The notes: a model not told the origin generated them from the sequence alone. DNA of 64,000 nt from Filosporella fistucella (GCA_030077755.1 JAQJZZ010000010.1:2232001-2296000), one strand, 5' to 3'; counted from the stretch's first letter, positions 51,801-64,000 are shown. Translations and numbers: made by a program.

Positions 51801-53077
51801 TCACAGACTATTTCTTAAAGCTTCCTCCGTTGCTTTCAAGGTATTCAAAAGTGACAGAATTTCGTTCGTCCCCAAGCTTGCTAGGGCAGTGTTGCCATCA
51901 ACTCCCACAGGCGATTCAAGTGATAGACTAGCGGAAGAGTTCAACGAACTCCGCAGGTAGTCTCCAAATTCAGCTGTTGACAAGCTTGATTGTCCAGTCC
52001 GGCCCAGAAGATGCAGAACGGCTCGAGTGATTGTTTGTATTGATTTTCGGAGCGCGATACTGATCACCTCGTTCTTGGAATCACCGGTGAGCTCGAAATT
52101 GCCAACGGACACAGTGACATTTGAAGATGTGTCGGAATGAGGTAGATTGGCACTCAATTTCTCCACTGAGGAGAGTAGGATGCGAATTGTCATTGCAAAC
52201 GAGAGGAAGACTTCTTTGTCGTTATTTTGGTCTTGGCATCGTTCACATTGCATCAAAGTCGTCCAAGGGTGCTCGGCTTGCTTCACTCCACGTAGGACTG
52301 AGTCTAAAGCTGGACCCTGGCCCTCATGAGAGTAGCGCAAAGTTTCCAGTTGAAAAAGTAGCTTTACCAGTTGCTGAATGCATGAACAGCGTGGCGATTC
52401 AGCAGAAAGAGACATACTGGACGCCCACAGGTGACTGCTGTAAGGGCTTGACAAGGCGGTGTCGTCTGCGGACTCAGATATGGTATAACGACTATCAAAA
52501 TCAAAGCTAGGAAACAGTCCAGGCGAGGTCCCAAATGTACCAGGGCTCTGTTGGGTGTAGAATTAGCCATCGAAACATCCTGGACGAATTTCGTTGGTTT
52601 ACCTACCTGAGGGAACATCGCACTGAAACTTCGGCTGTCCTCTACACTCATTGTGTTCATCATATCTTGCTCCCCGAAGTCGGGGAACATGGGGTCCAAC
52701 GCTGGCGGCTGTACACATTCTATCAACTGGGTTTCGTTGACCTTGCTTCCTGATGACTCGTCATGGGATCTCTGTCGCTCATTGCGTCGTTCATTGTTCT
52801 CGGTGTTTTGCTGTTGTAGAGTCTTTTTGTTCTTGCTACCTTTTGGACGACCGATTCGCCCTGCCGGGGCCGAAGTGCATGAGATCTGTGAGTGACGACA
52901 AGCTGAGCATGGTCTTCCCCCTGTGCACTTGATCTTGGATAAGTGACAAGAGTCACACGATGAGCGCAATGGACCCGACTTCGCGGTCCTAAGGGTATCG
53001 TCCGGCAAATGCGGTGATACACTTTCTTGAGGTATAAGTGCCGTCATTTGGGATTCTAGTTCGTTGGTTTGGGACAT
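51801..53077 (-). CDS. Zn2Cys6 transcription factor, AflR-like (pathway regulator)
   Basis: Two exons (52607-53077 and 51801-52547), 405 aa. The binuclear zinc cluster has the spacing C-x2-C-x6-C-x5-C-x2-C-x6-C, starting CDSCHLSKIKCTGGRPCSAC, followed by a basic, AT-hook-like GRIGRPKGSKNKK and a charged Gln/Asn/Glu linker. The C-terminal half resembles the AflR-type regulatory region: CSCIQQLVKLLFQLETL, HPWTTLMQCERCQDQN and FLSFAMTIRILLSSVEKL. Cluster-resident proteins of this kind usually activate their own biosynthetic genes. Intron 52548-52606 (GTAGGT...CAACAG) keeps frame. The ATG at 53077 leaves a 38-residue acidic leader; 53152 is an alternative. Candidate targets are the TTCCCGA repeats in the PKS/monooxygenase promoter. 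Confidence 0.9.
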
Positions 53078-54873
53078 GTCTAGGAAAGTTTCGGTGTGAT
53101 TTTGGCTTTCACTGCAGACTATTAATTTGCTGGAGGCAAAGTGCGTCTTCAAGGCATGTTATGTTATTATGAGGACCTCCCCTGGTATCTCTGGCACCAT
53201 TCTTACCTTCTTGTGCCTCATGCTTACACTGCGATTAATTGACTTGGCTTGAAGGAGAAGCTTTTCACAAGTGTCAAAAGACACTTGTGGAAGTGGTAAC
53301 GAGGTTCGCACCGCCTGCTCTAGGTGGGGCATTATCCACAAGATGCATTCCCCATGCGAACTTCGTCATGGTATTTTCCACATGCTTACAGGCTATGATA
53401 ACACACTGTACTCTGAATGAACGGATCTATGATAGGTATGCGTCTCTTCGGAGCGCCTCCCGCACAAGTCCGACAGCCATGGCGGAAAGCTGTTTGACTA
53501 GGTCGTTGGTTGGTCGCAAGCTGACTTCCTCTTCTCATGACAGCCAATGTATCTTATCTGATGCCCTTGAGCGTGCATCCGGAAGAATTTAAGCATGCGG
53601 GAGGGACGGCGGCACATGCCGGGACCTGGAGCTAGGGCTCCGGCTTGGCCACTATATTCATATATCCTGCTTAGTATGCAGTTTTGTGTAACACTTTTGT
53701 ACACTTCTCAATTTTTTCAGTCATTGCTACCTACCAAATCGGCTCAAACTAGCGCCAAAACGTGCAGGGATATATGATTAATCAGTCCATATTCAAGCTC
53801 AGTATGCCAGTCATTTACACAGCATATGCCCCCTGCAGTCCGACTTATGTCAATAAATCCTTGCCATGCATGCCATCGAAATGAATCTGGAGATGTCGTT
53901 CATATACCGAGAACAATCGGACATAAGAGCACGCAATTGAATATCCCGTTCTTACCCCACGATATCGCATATAATCTGATCGAATTTGGTAATCTTACGA
54001 TTTCAGCAGCTGTCCGATACTGCTCGGATTGCGATGAGGAAAGTAAGGTTTGGGAACCCTTGGCTTTGGTTCCTGCGCCGTCAAGGGCTGGCGTGCAAAA
54101 GTGATGCGAGGTAAGGAGAGCCCCCGTACCTATATTTCGTACGGGTAATATCCACGTCTGATGCTTATCTGATCGGCCGATAAAACAACACGCCACAACG
54201 AGTATACCCAATCTCTTTTCACTGCTCGGGTCGAAACATAAGCAGGCTACTTTACGAAATACTGTTTTTCAAAACAACAGCTCACCACCTTCTCTTTAGA
54301 CAAGACGATTATGTCAGCAACGATAATTTACTTCACAAAGAAGTCAACTTCATTGCATTTTATCCCTGGATCTGTTTCCAACCAGTTATTTCTGATCTCC
54401 GCGGTACTTCGGCTTGTTTTTTTTTTTTTTGGGGGCTCAGAGAATTTGATTTACACTCCGTGAAACTCCAGTTTTTACACTCCGTGCAAGGAATCTCACG
54501 CCAAAAAGTGCTTCTCAGCGGTGATGAATTCTCTTTCGATTGAAAATATGCGGCAGGCTCGTAATCCTTCAGCTTTAAATAAAACCTATAAGCTGCAGAT
54601 TAAGTTGCAGCTGCAAGCTGTTCATACACCTCGTAAGGTTCTTTTAGTATCTCCGTGATTGAGCAAACAAGTGAGTTAAATTCTCGGTCTTCTCCCTACT
54701 ATCAACGGACAAACAAGGACTTTGAGACCGAAACTTTATATCCGCTTCGGCTTATCCAGATCTCTCTAATTATTGGAGGCAGAAGCCGATCACAGTAAGA
54801 AGTGTGCTGATACTTACAGATACCTCAAACAAAACACCTGCATTAGATAAGGCGAGAAATCAGACCAGTCATC
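53078..54873. promoter_or_regulatory. Divergent intergenic region, regulator / propeller protein
   Basis: 1.8 kb between the regulator start (minus) and the propeller gene start (plus). Contains one TCGN5CGA site (54024-54034), the AflR-type binding consensus, and a T14G5 tract (54417-54435). A duplicated TTTACACTCCGTG (two copies within about 54449-54487) and GC/AG-rich palindromic words near 54590-54620 follow. Small open frames (53239-53592, 53826-54104) have no recognisable family. Confidence 0.4.
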
Positions 54874-56245
54874 ATGCATTCCCTCGTGTCAATCTTGGCG
54901 TTGGCATTTACGGCCGCCAAACAGACCCTCGCCTCTCCCCTGACTATTCGTGCAGATCAGGTTTTACCGGCAGGGCTGCCTAATCGTCAGCTTTTCCATT
55001 GGCCAAACGGTACGTTTCCTGTCAATGAGCCTCACTACATCCTGCAATCCGTTCCTGGGCTGCGAGAGTGAGAATTTGGGAGCCCTAATCTGATTCAAAT
55101 AATCCCACACACGAAGCCCCACATCCCAATTTTCTTTCAAGTTCACTTTACCAACTCACTCTATGCAGGCACTTGGGTTGAGAATATTTCTGTTCGGCCA
55201 AATGGCAACCTCCTCGTCACCACTTCGACTCCTACTGGGTCAGTGTGGCAGATATCAGAGCCATGGTCTGATACTCCTAAGGTTGAACACGTGTACGACT
55301 TTGAAGAATGGGTTGATAGACTGATTGGCATTGGTGAAAGTACCCCTGACAAATATGTCGTCGTCGGTTCTCGATTCTACCATACCGGACCTATGTCCTC
55401 CCAAGGTGTGTTGGAAGATGCATTCCTTTCGATGGAAATCTCGCAAAACAGGATCTCACAACTAGTACCAGAACTTCTCAAGAGTATGTGCTGACATCGA
55501 GACAGTTGAAAGAACCTTTGCGGCCATGGAACTTGACTTCAGTGGCAACGTCACAAAGCCAACAGCTAGATTGATATCGTGGTTCCCAGAAGCATATCTC
55601 CTTCAAAGCGTGACTAATCTCCCATGGGATCCCTCCACCGTCCTAATCTCAGACCAATATCTCCTGAATCCAAGATTGACACTCGTTGACCTGACACCCA
55701 GTCCCGGTCAAATCTGGAGATTGGACACCATCACTGGAGAGAGCGTAGTAGTCGCTGCCGACAAAGCAGAGTTCAACACCACTTATGCCCATGGTCTCGA
55801 TGTTGGTATCGAAGGCGTTCACATCAAAGACGACATTCTGTACTTCCTCAACCAAGATGACGGCGGTATCTACAAACTCCCAATCGATAAGAAAGGTGTT
55901 CCCATCCCACCAGGAAATCCAATAGTGGTAGCTAAATTCGACACTCTCTGGGATGATTTTGCTTTCGGTCCTACTGGTGATACCCTCTGGGCGACTGGCT
56001 TCAATGCCGTATTCGCCGTATCAATGACCAACGGAACCGTGGTCCCAATCGCTGGTGTTGGAACCGGTGATGTATCCACCAATACAAGTTTCCCTGGTCC
56101 CACTGCCTGCCAATTTGGAAGACATGGAGATGATGCCAATATTTTATATGTCACTGGTAATCTCCTGCATATTCCTTCCAGTCTTGATGATCTCATTCTG
56201 GGAGGGTGGGTCAGAGCAATTGATACCACTGGGTTCAGCTTTTAA
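54874..56245 (+). CDS. Secreted SMP-30-like beta-propeller protein (candidate hetero-Diels-Alderase)
   Basis: Three exons (54874-55009, 55169-55405, 55506-56245), 370 aa. A signal peptide is clear: MHSLVSILALAFTAAKQTLA. The body follows the fungal SMP-30/gluconolactonase-like six-bladed propeller: WVENISVRPNGNLLVTTST, PDKYVVVGSRFYHTG, LPWDPSTVLISDQYLL, PSPGQIWRLDTITGE and GLDVGIEGVHIKDDILYF. Several N-glycosylation sequons are present (NGT, NTT, NTS). Tropolone-humulene clusters use a hetero-Diels-Alderase (AsR5, EupF, PycR1) to join a tropolone quinone methide with humulenol; I recall those as propeller proteins of this kind but cannot confirm it here. An unrelated secreted lactonase or a gene just beyond the cluster edge is the alternative. 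Confidence 0.82.
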
Positions 56246-57380
56246 GTTGGTGTTACCATGGTCAAAGGAGTGAAAAATATTCTGCTTCTGTACAGTCATA
56301 TGGCTGATGAAATTTTGGTGTTGAATTTGTGGGGGTATTGGAGGGTGAGGCTCAGTTGTGACACCTCGCTTAAGGCTAAAGGGGAGCTGTATTCATCTAC
56401 AGCCATAAAATATAATGGGTTGCCTTCTCCAATCGCGATGTATCTTGACTCTATTGGGATTTCACCCCGATTGTATATGGTATGAGCCATCATATACTCG
56501 TGACCCCAAGCCACGGTAGTTGACCCACCTCAACCCCTGACATCACACAAATTCTCCTCGTCTATTTTCATAAGCGGCGTACTTGGCCAAGTTTACTACT
56601 AACTTAACTGTACCTGAGCTCTTTGATTAACTGTTCTTCCAGCTTCAAAGTTAAACTCAGTGATTCCTTTGATATTGCACCTCCTATAATCCGCTCTTCT
56701 TCCAATAATGAATCCATAAGATACAACGAATGAGTAGAGCCAAGGGCTATTTATATATTGGTACATTAAAACAGGACTTGAGCCTTTGGAGAGAATATGG
56801 TAGATTGAATTAATCGGGAGCGATACAAGATTTCTGGGCCATTTTGCCCTATATAGGTGTCTTATCACACTTACAAAGGCCATGTAGTGAATCGTTAGTG
56901 GCCTTCATACATAGAGCTTTCTTATTTCAAATCTCTCCCCTTGAAACCATCATTCTTTCATTCCTACCCCTTCTATTTTACAAATCCGTTGCCTCTGCTC
57001 AAATGTGACTGTTTGCGACATTGTAAGCTTCACGTTGATACTCATATAAATCTCTTTGACCAACTCTCAATGCTACAAATGTTTTTGAGCAGAGGACAAG
57101 GCATCTGTTGACAGGAAATAAAGTCAAAGAAGCCTTCATCATACTCCTGACACAAGTACGCTATTTATTATGGAAAATAGATCTATATCTATTCCCACTT
57201 CCTCTCTCTTTTCACGAGCGTCACGTCTCAATCACCAACCGGATCAACAATTCAAGATCTACTGTCCATCAACCAAGCCTGAAATCTCAACCCGCCTCTC
57301 TTCCCCAGGATCCGACAAATCTCAACTCTCCATCTCCTTCCAAACACACCTCCCAACTTCCCATCTCACCAACCCTCAAA
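56246..57380. other. Intergenic downstream of the propeller gene
   Basis: About 1.1 kb. 3' UTR of the propeller gene and AT-rich spacer. Frames at 56258-56514 and 56599-56883 have no motif or homologue I recognise. Confidence 0.4.
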
Positions 57381-57773
57381 ATGCCCACCCTCCTCACCTA
57401 CATCCACTCCGCCTCCCTCCACCACCCCTCCTTCTACCACCCTCTAACGCTAGACCCCTATTCCCTCACAGACTACACCCCCATCACCACCCTCCTCCAC
57501 AAACTCCACCCTTTCGTCGTAGAATACACGCCTCTCGCGTCCGATAAATGGGTAGTGGAGATGGAGCGAGGCAGATTCTTACTCCAGATACGATGGGTAG
57601 AAGAGGTTAAGAGTCTGCTTGAGGATAGAATGACGGAGTTTTCGGCTGTGCCTGGGGAGAAAGTCAGGAAGTATACGGATTTGGTGGGGATGAGCGAGAA
57701 GGAGTTGGGGCGGGTGATGGAGTTGGTTGGGAAGAGGGGGTGGAGGGATTTGTTGTATGTTTGTTATTTTTAA
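57381..57773 (+). CDS. Small hypothetical protein
   Basis: 130-aa frame starting MPTLLTYIHSASLHHPSFYH and ending RGWRDLLYVCYF. It has a C-rich, pyrimidine-biased coding strand with strong third-position skew, unlike random intergenic sequence. A helical, charged middle (FLLQIRWVEEVKSLLEDRMT, SEKELGRVMELVGKRG) is plausible for a real protein. The frame is open upstream to 57108 but that part is low-complexity Ser/Pro/Thr, so the ATG at 57381 (CAAAATGCC) is preferred. No family recognised; could be spurious. Confidence 0.4.
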   Translation: MPTLLTYIHSASLHHPSFYHPLTLDPYSLTDYTPITTLLHKLHPFVVEYTPLASDKWVVEMERGRFLLQIRWVEEVKSLLEDRMTEFSAVPGEKVRKYTDLVGMSEKELGRVMELVGKRGWRDLLYVCYF

Positions 57774-58970
57774 GGGGAGGGGGAGATTGGGTTTTGGAGG
57801 GATTTGGGAGGGGTGGTTTTGATTTTGGGCTACTGGGTCTGGGAGTTGGAGTTTGGGAATTGAATAGCGATGTGTGAGGAAATGGTTTGGTTTGGTCATG
57901 AAATAGAACTCGGATTTTAAAGCGCTGGCCAGAACTTGTCTTTTTCGTGTTCATTCTGAGAATGTCAAATTTTGAGAGCGATGAATGCTCTATGAAATAA
58001 AGTGTGAGGAAAATCTTATGAAAAGGGAAGAGAGAAAATAGAAGGGGGTTCTATTCCCCGAGAAGAAGAAAATGGAGTTTCTAATTGACAGTGGGAAATT
58101 TTCGAGCATAGCTTTCAAATAATCTGCAACTCAAGTCGTTTTCAACCGGATCGAAGCAGCGAGATATATAAATCAAGCGCTCAAATCAATTAACGTCTAT
58201 CCCTATGTAATGGAAAACCCTGTGTGCCGGAAAATTTAGCTAGTATATTGACTTTAAGCATTATAAAATCTATGCATACCGCAATATCTCTTATTATTTT
58301 TTCAAATTATATTATATAGCCACTCCCGCACACCTCCAATTCCTTTAATTAAAAAAAATCATATTTGCGTTATCACTATACGCTTAATTTACACAGAGTC
58401 TCCCTTTATCGCGTAATAGACTTTCTTTACCACAGCTGCACAACTGAGCTTCTACTGTCCTTAAACCATATGAAAACGTCTTGTTTAAGCTCTAAATCCC
58501 TCTTAATACGTAGAAAATCGTTAATAGCCTTGTGGCGGCTAGGGCGTCCAAACTCATCTAGGATCGCCACGCGGATCGGTACCTCGGATCGAAGCGAATA
58601 ACGATCCTTAGTAGGGAGCAGAAATGCATGTGACGCGATATTCATGCTATAAGCTGATCACATCTAAGTTAGTTACCAGTAAGGTATCCAGCCTCCCCCT
58701 TATTGTGACGCATGCAGTAACGTCTGTATAACGGCACAGGTCCAAATAAGCTGCGGGAAGAGGCATGTGGGAGTGCGTTCTATAGACTAATAACTCTATT
58801 CATATAGGCTAGCTATGAAGGAGAAGAATAGGATTGAGAGAAAAGCTCCTTTAGGGAGCACCCTTTTTTATAAAGAAAGTTACCATCTGAATTGGGTCCG
58901 ACCCCAGTTAGGAGTTAACCACCCGCTAGGGTAAACTTTGGCTAATCACATGCCTTAATGTGCGTGTTAT
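57774..58970. other. Transition into AT-rich block
   Basis: G-rich sequence just after the small gene gives way to AT-rich DNA. A minus-strand open stretch at 58427-58645 (RVAILDEFGRPSRHKAINDF) looks like protein but I cannot place it; it may be the edge of an old repeat. No gene is supported. Confidence 0.4.
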
Positions 58971-61900
58971 AATAACTAAGATATAGCTCTTACCAGCAAT
59001 ATCACATGTATATCTGTACTTTACTTCTCTATTATTAGTTTTACTATAATTATAATAGTATATTATAAATAGAACCACAAATAATATAAATAATAAAAAG
59101 GGTAAGCAGCTGGTGGTCTTTAGTAATTATAGCATTATTATCTAAGTCTCTAAGTATAAAAGGTCGAGCCCTGGAATAATATGATAAAATACTAGAAAAT
59201 AGCCAAACACGTGCCACACGTGACTAATATAATAAACACTAATTTTAGAGCCCTTTTATACTCGCCCCTACCTAGTTTTATTAAACGAATACGTTTAAGT
59301 CTTTTAAAATAGGCCCAAATAACTCTAATCATAAGGAAATGCTTAAAAGAATAAAGTGATCCCTAATATTAAAACCCAAAAAGAAAATATCCCGTGACCT
59401 TCCTTAAAAGTTTGCTTTTAAAGAATAGCGGATAATTGGCCATTTACTCTTAATTCCAGGCTTATATGGCTTCTTATAGCATATATAAACCCTCCTATTC
59501 CTTCCAACCTCTTAAACTTAATATCTTTCCTATTTTCTTTATAACTTTTCACCCACCTCTTTTATAATAGCCTATGGCAATAATGATCCTTCCTTAAATA
59601 CCCTTATCGCTATTACTATCCTTAATTGCAAAGGTCTATTATTAAGGTAAGTAATAAAAAGATGCGCTAATAATAAATCGAGATTTTTATAATTGCGGGG
59701 TATAATAATACTTAAAGATAAACACTTTTAGCCTTTTATTAAAGCTAAGTTTTACTATTTAATATATCTTTTATCCCTTCTCTAACTTCTCATTAAGTCT
59801 TATTCCTTTATTAACGATTATTATCGCTATTTAATATTATCATCGTTATTTAACGCTCTCTTAAAGCAATTAAATTAGGGTAATCATATAAGCTAAGTGC
59901 CACTTTATTATAATAGTCTCATGGTAATCACGCATAGGGTTTTTACACTCGCCTAAGGTAGCCGACACGTCCTTAATTAGTCTTAGGCCAAATATGGTTT
60001 CTTTTACGGTTAATTGGTTTAAAAGAATTAATTGGCTAATCGTCTTTTATACTTCTTAAATCCCATTTTCTATCCTTCCTTTCTTCCTTTAATCCTTCCT
60101 TCCTTTAATAACTTTAACTTATATATTAGTGATTAGGATATAAATAGGTTAATAACCTCAAATAAGAACCTCAAATTTAAACGTATATATGGGATAATAA
60201 GGTATTAGATAATAGGGCTTTATATAAATAAGTAAATATCGGTAAGCATTAATAGCGCGGCCAGTTTAATTATTTTCCTTATATTTCTTTGCTTATCCTT
60301 ATAATATTATTTATTTTTATTATTATAAAGAGTTTTATAAGGATCTTTTTGGCTAGTGCCGAATTATGGGTTAAGGGATTAAAAGTATATTAAGCCTTTA
60401 TTTCCATGAAATGCCTTTCACGGGTTATTTAAGCTATATAGGGCGTGCTTTACATATTCAGATAATAGTATATTACCCTAATTGATATATATTAAGAGTT
60501 TTTATAAAGGGCTTAATAGCTTCTTTTTTTTATATTATACTTGTCTTAATAGCTTATCCTATATTACATGCACCTTCGGCTTTCATTAGGGAGAGTGCCT
60601 CTTTATGGATTTATGCGAGAATGTGAGAGAGACTTACCCACGGTTAAGAATATTATTATCGCTAAAGTTTCTTTAATAAACATAAAACTCTTAAAGGGTT
60701 ACTAATATAAATTTTAAGGATATCTCCTTTAATAGAGAAAGTATATCTTTAATTAATGGCTAGCTATTATAGACTTTGGCTATTTGCTTTTATAATAAAA
60801 GCTTATTAAACTTATTAAGTTATTATAGCTATAAGGAAGGTGCCCGGGCACTTTTTAAACCTTATATTTATATTTTAATAAGCGGTGTGCTAAGAAGCTA
60901 ATAGGGAATATTAATTATTTAAGGGAAAATACTCTATTTTTTGAGCTAGAATAAATATATTTTAAATCAATTATAAAGATTATTGCCTTTTTAAGTCTTA
61001 ATAGGGGATAGTTATTAGCCATAGCTGCTTTTCCTTAAGATTTAAGATGGCGACCATTTAAAACTAAGGGGAATTCCGAGGGCTTTATTTTATTTTTAAG
61101 GGTTTTTCTTTTAAGGGCTTTCTTGAGGTTCACTTCGGTATATCTCATAATAGGTTCCTGGTCTAATCCTAGTCTCTTATTACCTTTTTACTTTAATTTA
61201 TTAAAGCAAATTTAATATTAAACCCTCCGTGGAATTATGGTTATAAGAAAGGTATCTTAAAACCTTGCCTAGGGTGCAATTAAGATATTTCCTAATCCTA
61301 TTTAAAAGAAGTCTAAAGACACTAATCTAGAGCGCTTATAAAGCTTCGGCTCTCTTGCTTATTTATAATTAAAATCGGCTTCATCCCATATATTAGGGCA
61401 ACGCGAGCTAATGGATCCCATATAAAAGCAGATAAGGGGTATTATATTAGTATCCTTTACAATTTTTAATTATTAAGGTAATCTTTTAATTACCGCGTAA
61501 GGATAGCGCTTATAGAGCTTTTAGTTCTCCCGCTATCTTAAAGAGTAGCTCCTACTTAGGGCCAAGTCGAATATTAATATAATATCGCCTAGGCCTAAAG
61601 ATAGCTAGCTAATTTGGTATAATTTAAAATGGTCGCTGCTAATAATATTTATTAATTATCGCCTTTAGAGTCTTTATATTTAGATTTATTTAATTTATTT
61701 AACCCTTCTAAGCTATTGCTATCGCTATTATCCTATATAATAGGGTCTATTATAATAAATCCTTCTCTTCTTTAAATAAACCTCTTTAGCCTATTTCCTA
61801 TAAATAATCCCTATAATTAAATATCATTTAGCTCTTTTAGCTTAAAATATCCTTTTATATTATTTGCTAAGGTGATTTGATAAGGTCCCTTCTATTAGTA

Positions 61901-64000
61901 TTTGAGTTTAGCATTTAAAGATATATTAATTGCCTTCTTTATATTAAAAATTAGAATAATATTATTGACTTTAAGGCTATATATTTATAATTTGTGAGTT
62001 TTATTAAATACTTCCTTTCCCAATTCCCTAATTCTTCTTTTTCTTAAGGTAATTTCTTTTATGTCTTTATCTCTTAATTTTAGCTATCTTGCTTATATAG
62101 CTAAAAGATTAGCTCATATTCTTATTTTCTTTTAATCTAGCATTCTTTAAATAGGATGCTATATCTCTATTAAAAGAATTGCTTCCCTTTTATAAAATAA
62201 AAAGAATAATATAATACCGGTTAGTCCATATATGCTAATTCGGCATGCTAATAGGATTAAATAAAATTTCTTAATTTATTTTTATATTCCTTCTCCTATT
62301 ATTTTTGCTAGCGATTCTAGAATATCCTTATATCCCCTCTTAATTATTCTGTTTACTTTTAAGTTATATGCTAAAATCTATACTCTTTTAATTCTATACT
62401 TTTTAATGAACTCCATAGCAATACCCTTATTTTCTAGACCTTTATCTATTATAAGTTTCCCAAAAATCCCATGCCTATAAATAATGTCCTCTTAAATAAA
62501 TTTTGCTATTAAAGCGGCGTTTGCTTTTATTAAGGCTCTTCCTTTTAGCTAGCCAGATAAATTATCTTTTATTAAAATGAAGAATTTCTTACCATTATTA
62601 TTTAGCATATAAACTATGTTAAGACCTACTTTCTGCTATATGCCGGTTATCTAAGTTATATAAAGTGGCTTATTATACTTTAACCCTAATCTCATCTAAT
62701 ATTCTTTATAGCTTATATAAAAGGCTCTATAATTAATAAATGCATTACTCTACCAAAATCTACTCGCGGATCTGCGATATATCTCTTCTTTTCCATAATA
62801 ACCACCCTTAATATAATATTCCAATATGACTTAATTCCTCTTTTTAGCTCTATCCACGACTAATTTTATTGGGACATCCCTAAAGGCTCTCTTATAAAGT
62901 TGCTAATCTTTAATAATGAAATCTAAGGCTTTATTCTTAAAGATTTTAAATTATAATATAATTATACCGCCCGGATTTTAGAGTATTATAAGGAAGGAAG
63001 CAATTATTTGAGATTTAGGTAAATAGGATTTATGTGAGACGTATAAATGGAAGGCAATTTAATGAGTAAAATAAGTTATATTCCAATATAAGACTAAACT
63101 CTAGCCTTTTGAAATGCTAGAGTTAGACTATTTAAGGGGTGCCTAAGGGGTTCTTATAAACTACCAAATATAACCGAATAATTAAGGTTATATGAAATTA
63201 TAATTCCAATTATATACCTAATAAGATTCCCCCCTTTTAATAATGCTATCCTAGCATTAGTTCCTAGGCCTTATTAATTCCTATAACGGTGACTAAAAGC
63301 CACCGCATTACCTACGTCTCCTTATAAGAGTTCGGTCTAATTAAATATGATATAAGAGTGCTATTATAAAATTATATTTTAGCCTACTAAGGTATAATTA
63401 ATTTTATAAGTTATAATTCCTATATGGGGAAATAGCTCTAATAAGGCCCTAATTGGCTCTTATACTCCCCGGGTATTATGCCGTTCCGCAACTTTTATTT
63501 GCTTTAGCCGCGTGGCTTGGCATATGGGAATAGCTTTATATTTAGTCCGAGTTTGCATTAAAGAGCAAATAAACTCGCCTGGTTCCTATAATCTTACTTT
63601 CCCACACCTATGAACCTGAGGTTCTAATTGGCTAAAGGGGCTAAATTTGCGCGTAAGGCTAAGTGATCTGGAAAACTAAATTACTACGTAATAATAAACG
63701 CGTTTAATTAATTATATAAAACTTTAAAATAGTTAAAGCTATTTATTATCCTAAAATAGCTTAGGGCAGGAACTATTTAAGTAATAATCCAGAAGTTGGG
63801 ATTAGGCTAAGCTTATTTATATAAATAGTGGCTCCCTTTTAACTTTTAACTTTTTTTCTTTAAGCTCATAATAACCTTTGCATAATAGCGTGTGCTTTTT
63901 CCTTCTTTTATTCCTTAATCTTTAATCTTCTTTATCTTCTTAATCTTTATTCTTCTTTAGCTTTATTATAGGTCCTCCTATACTAGGTTATAACGGCCGT
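58971..64000. repeat. AT-rich block of RIP-degraded repeat DNA
   Basis: Base composition shifts sharply to AT-rich and stays so to the window end. TAA, TAG and TTA words fill every frame, and no open frame of note survives. This is the look of repeat-induced point mutation in Pezizomycotina, where CpA becomes TpA in duplicated DNA. At least one Ty3/gypsy fragment lies inside (61740-62800). The rest cannot be assigned by eye. The block begins 2.7 kb after the last cluster gene. Confidence 0.85.
61740..62800 (-). mobile_element. RIP-degraded Ty3/gypsy retrotransposon, integrase part of pol
   Basis: Read on the minus strand and ignoring many stops, the integrase region of a fungal gypsy element is recognisable in order. 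First is a RNase H/integrase linker-like ADPRVDFGRVMH (about 62770), then NNNGKKFFIL (about 62590). Next come LSGW and KANAALIAKFI-like sequence, then ENKGIAMEFIKKY (62410-62437), the zone holding the third catalytic acid region. YKDILESLAKIIGEG follows (about 62310), then GNRLKRF (about 61790) near the C-terminal end. Dense TAG/TAA stops at former Gln/Trp codons match RIP. LTRs and reverse transcriptase were not identified. The copy is dead. Confidence 0.75.

Noticed and set aside
58427..58645. Minus-strand protein-like stretch (RVAILDEFGRPSRHKAINDF)
   Set aside because: Looks non-random, but I recognise no family, and it lies at the edge of repeat DNA with no start or splice context.

Overview
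This is a filamentous ascomycete genome window. Most genes are split by short introns (about 50-150 bp, GT...AG, often with a visible CTNAC-type branch site), and the gene families are Pezizomycotina ones: HET domain, PDR transporter, non-reducing polyketide synthase, Zn2Cys6 regulator. The last 5 kb is an AT-rich block with decay of the kind left by repeat-induced point mutation (RIP). A leotiomycete-type fungus is plausible, but the species cannot be read from the sequence.

Layout. 1-11 kb is a mixed and partly decayed region: the 3' part of a cytochrome P450, a 22-bp repeat patch, an AUR1-like inositolphosphorylceramide synthase, a broken protein-kinase gene, a HET gene stopped by one nonsense codon, an ankyrin-repeat remnant and a 140-bp TA-flanked MITE-like element. 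11-21.5 kb holds an Mx/dynamin-like GTPase with an FG-rich tail, a four-exon gene of unknown function and an SLC33-type transporter. 23.4-56.2 kb holds a biosynthetic gene cluster. 57.4-57.8 kb has a small uncertain gene. From about 59 kb to the end is degraded repeat DNA, including a recognisable Ty3/gypsy integrase remnant.

The cluster. The synthase has the order SAT-KS-AT-PT-ACP-CMeT-R, and its five exons sum exactly to 2,662 aa, as expected of 3-methylorcinaldehyde synthases (TropA/AsPKS1 type). Beside it are a TropB-like FAD monooxygenase (divergent promoter), a TropC-like 2-oxoglutarate/Fe(II) oxygenase and a membrane-anchored P450. These are the enzymes known to turn 3-methylorcinaldehyde into a tropolone. 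Past the synthase lie a 380-aa, probably helical protein that I propose is an AsR6/EupE-type humulene cyclase, an AflR-like Zn2Cys6 regulator, and a secreted six-bladed-propeller-like protein that could be the hetero-Diels-Alderase joining tropolone and humulene. An SDR, a YCII-family protein, an MFS carrier and a PDR pump complete the set. My reading is a tropolone-sesquiterpenoid cluster (xenovulene/eupenifeldin/pycnidione class) with its own tailoring and export genes. The tropolone half rests on domain architecture; the terpene half rests more on context and needs a homology search.

Gene models were assembled by hand from splice sites and reading frame. Exon sums divide by three for every complete gene, but the exact boundaries are inferred.
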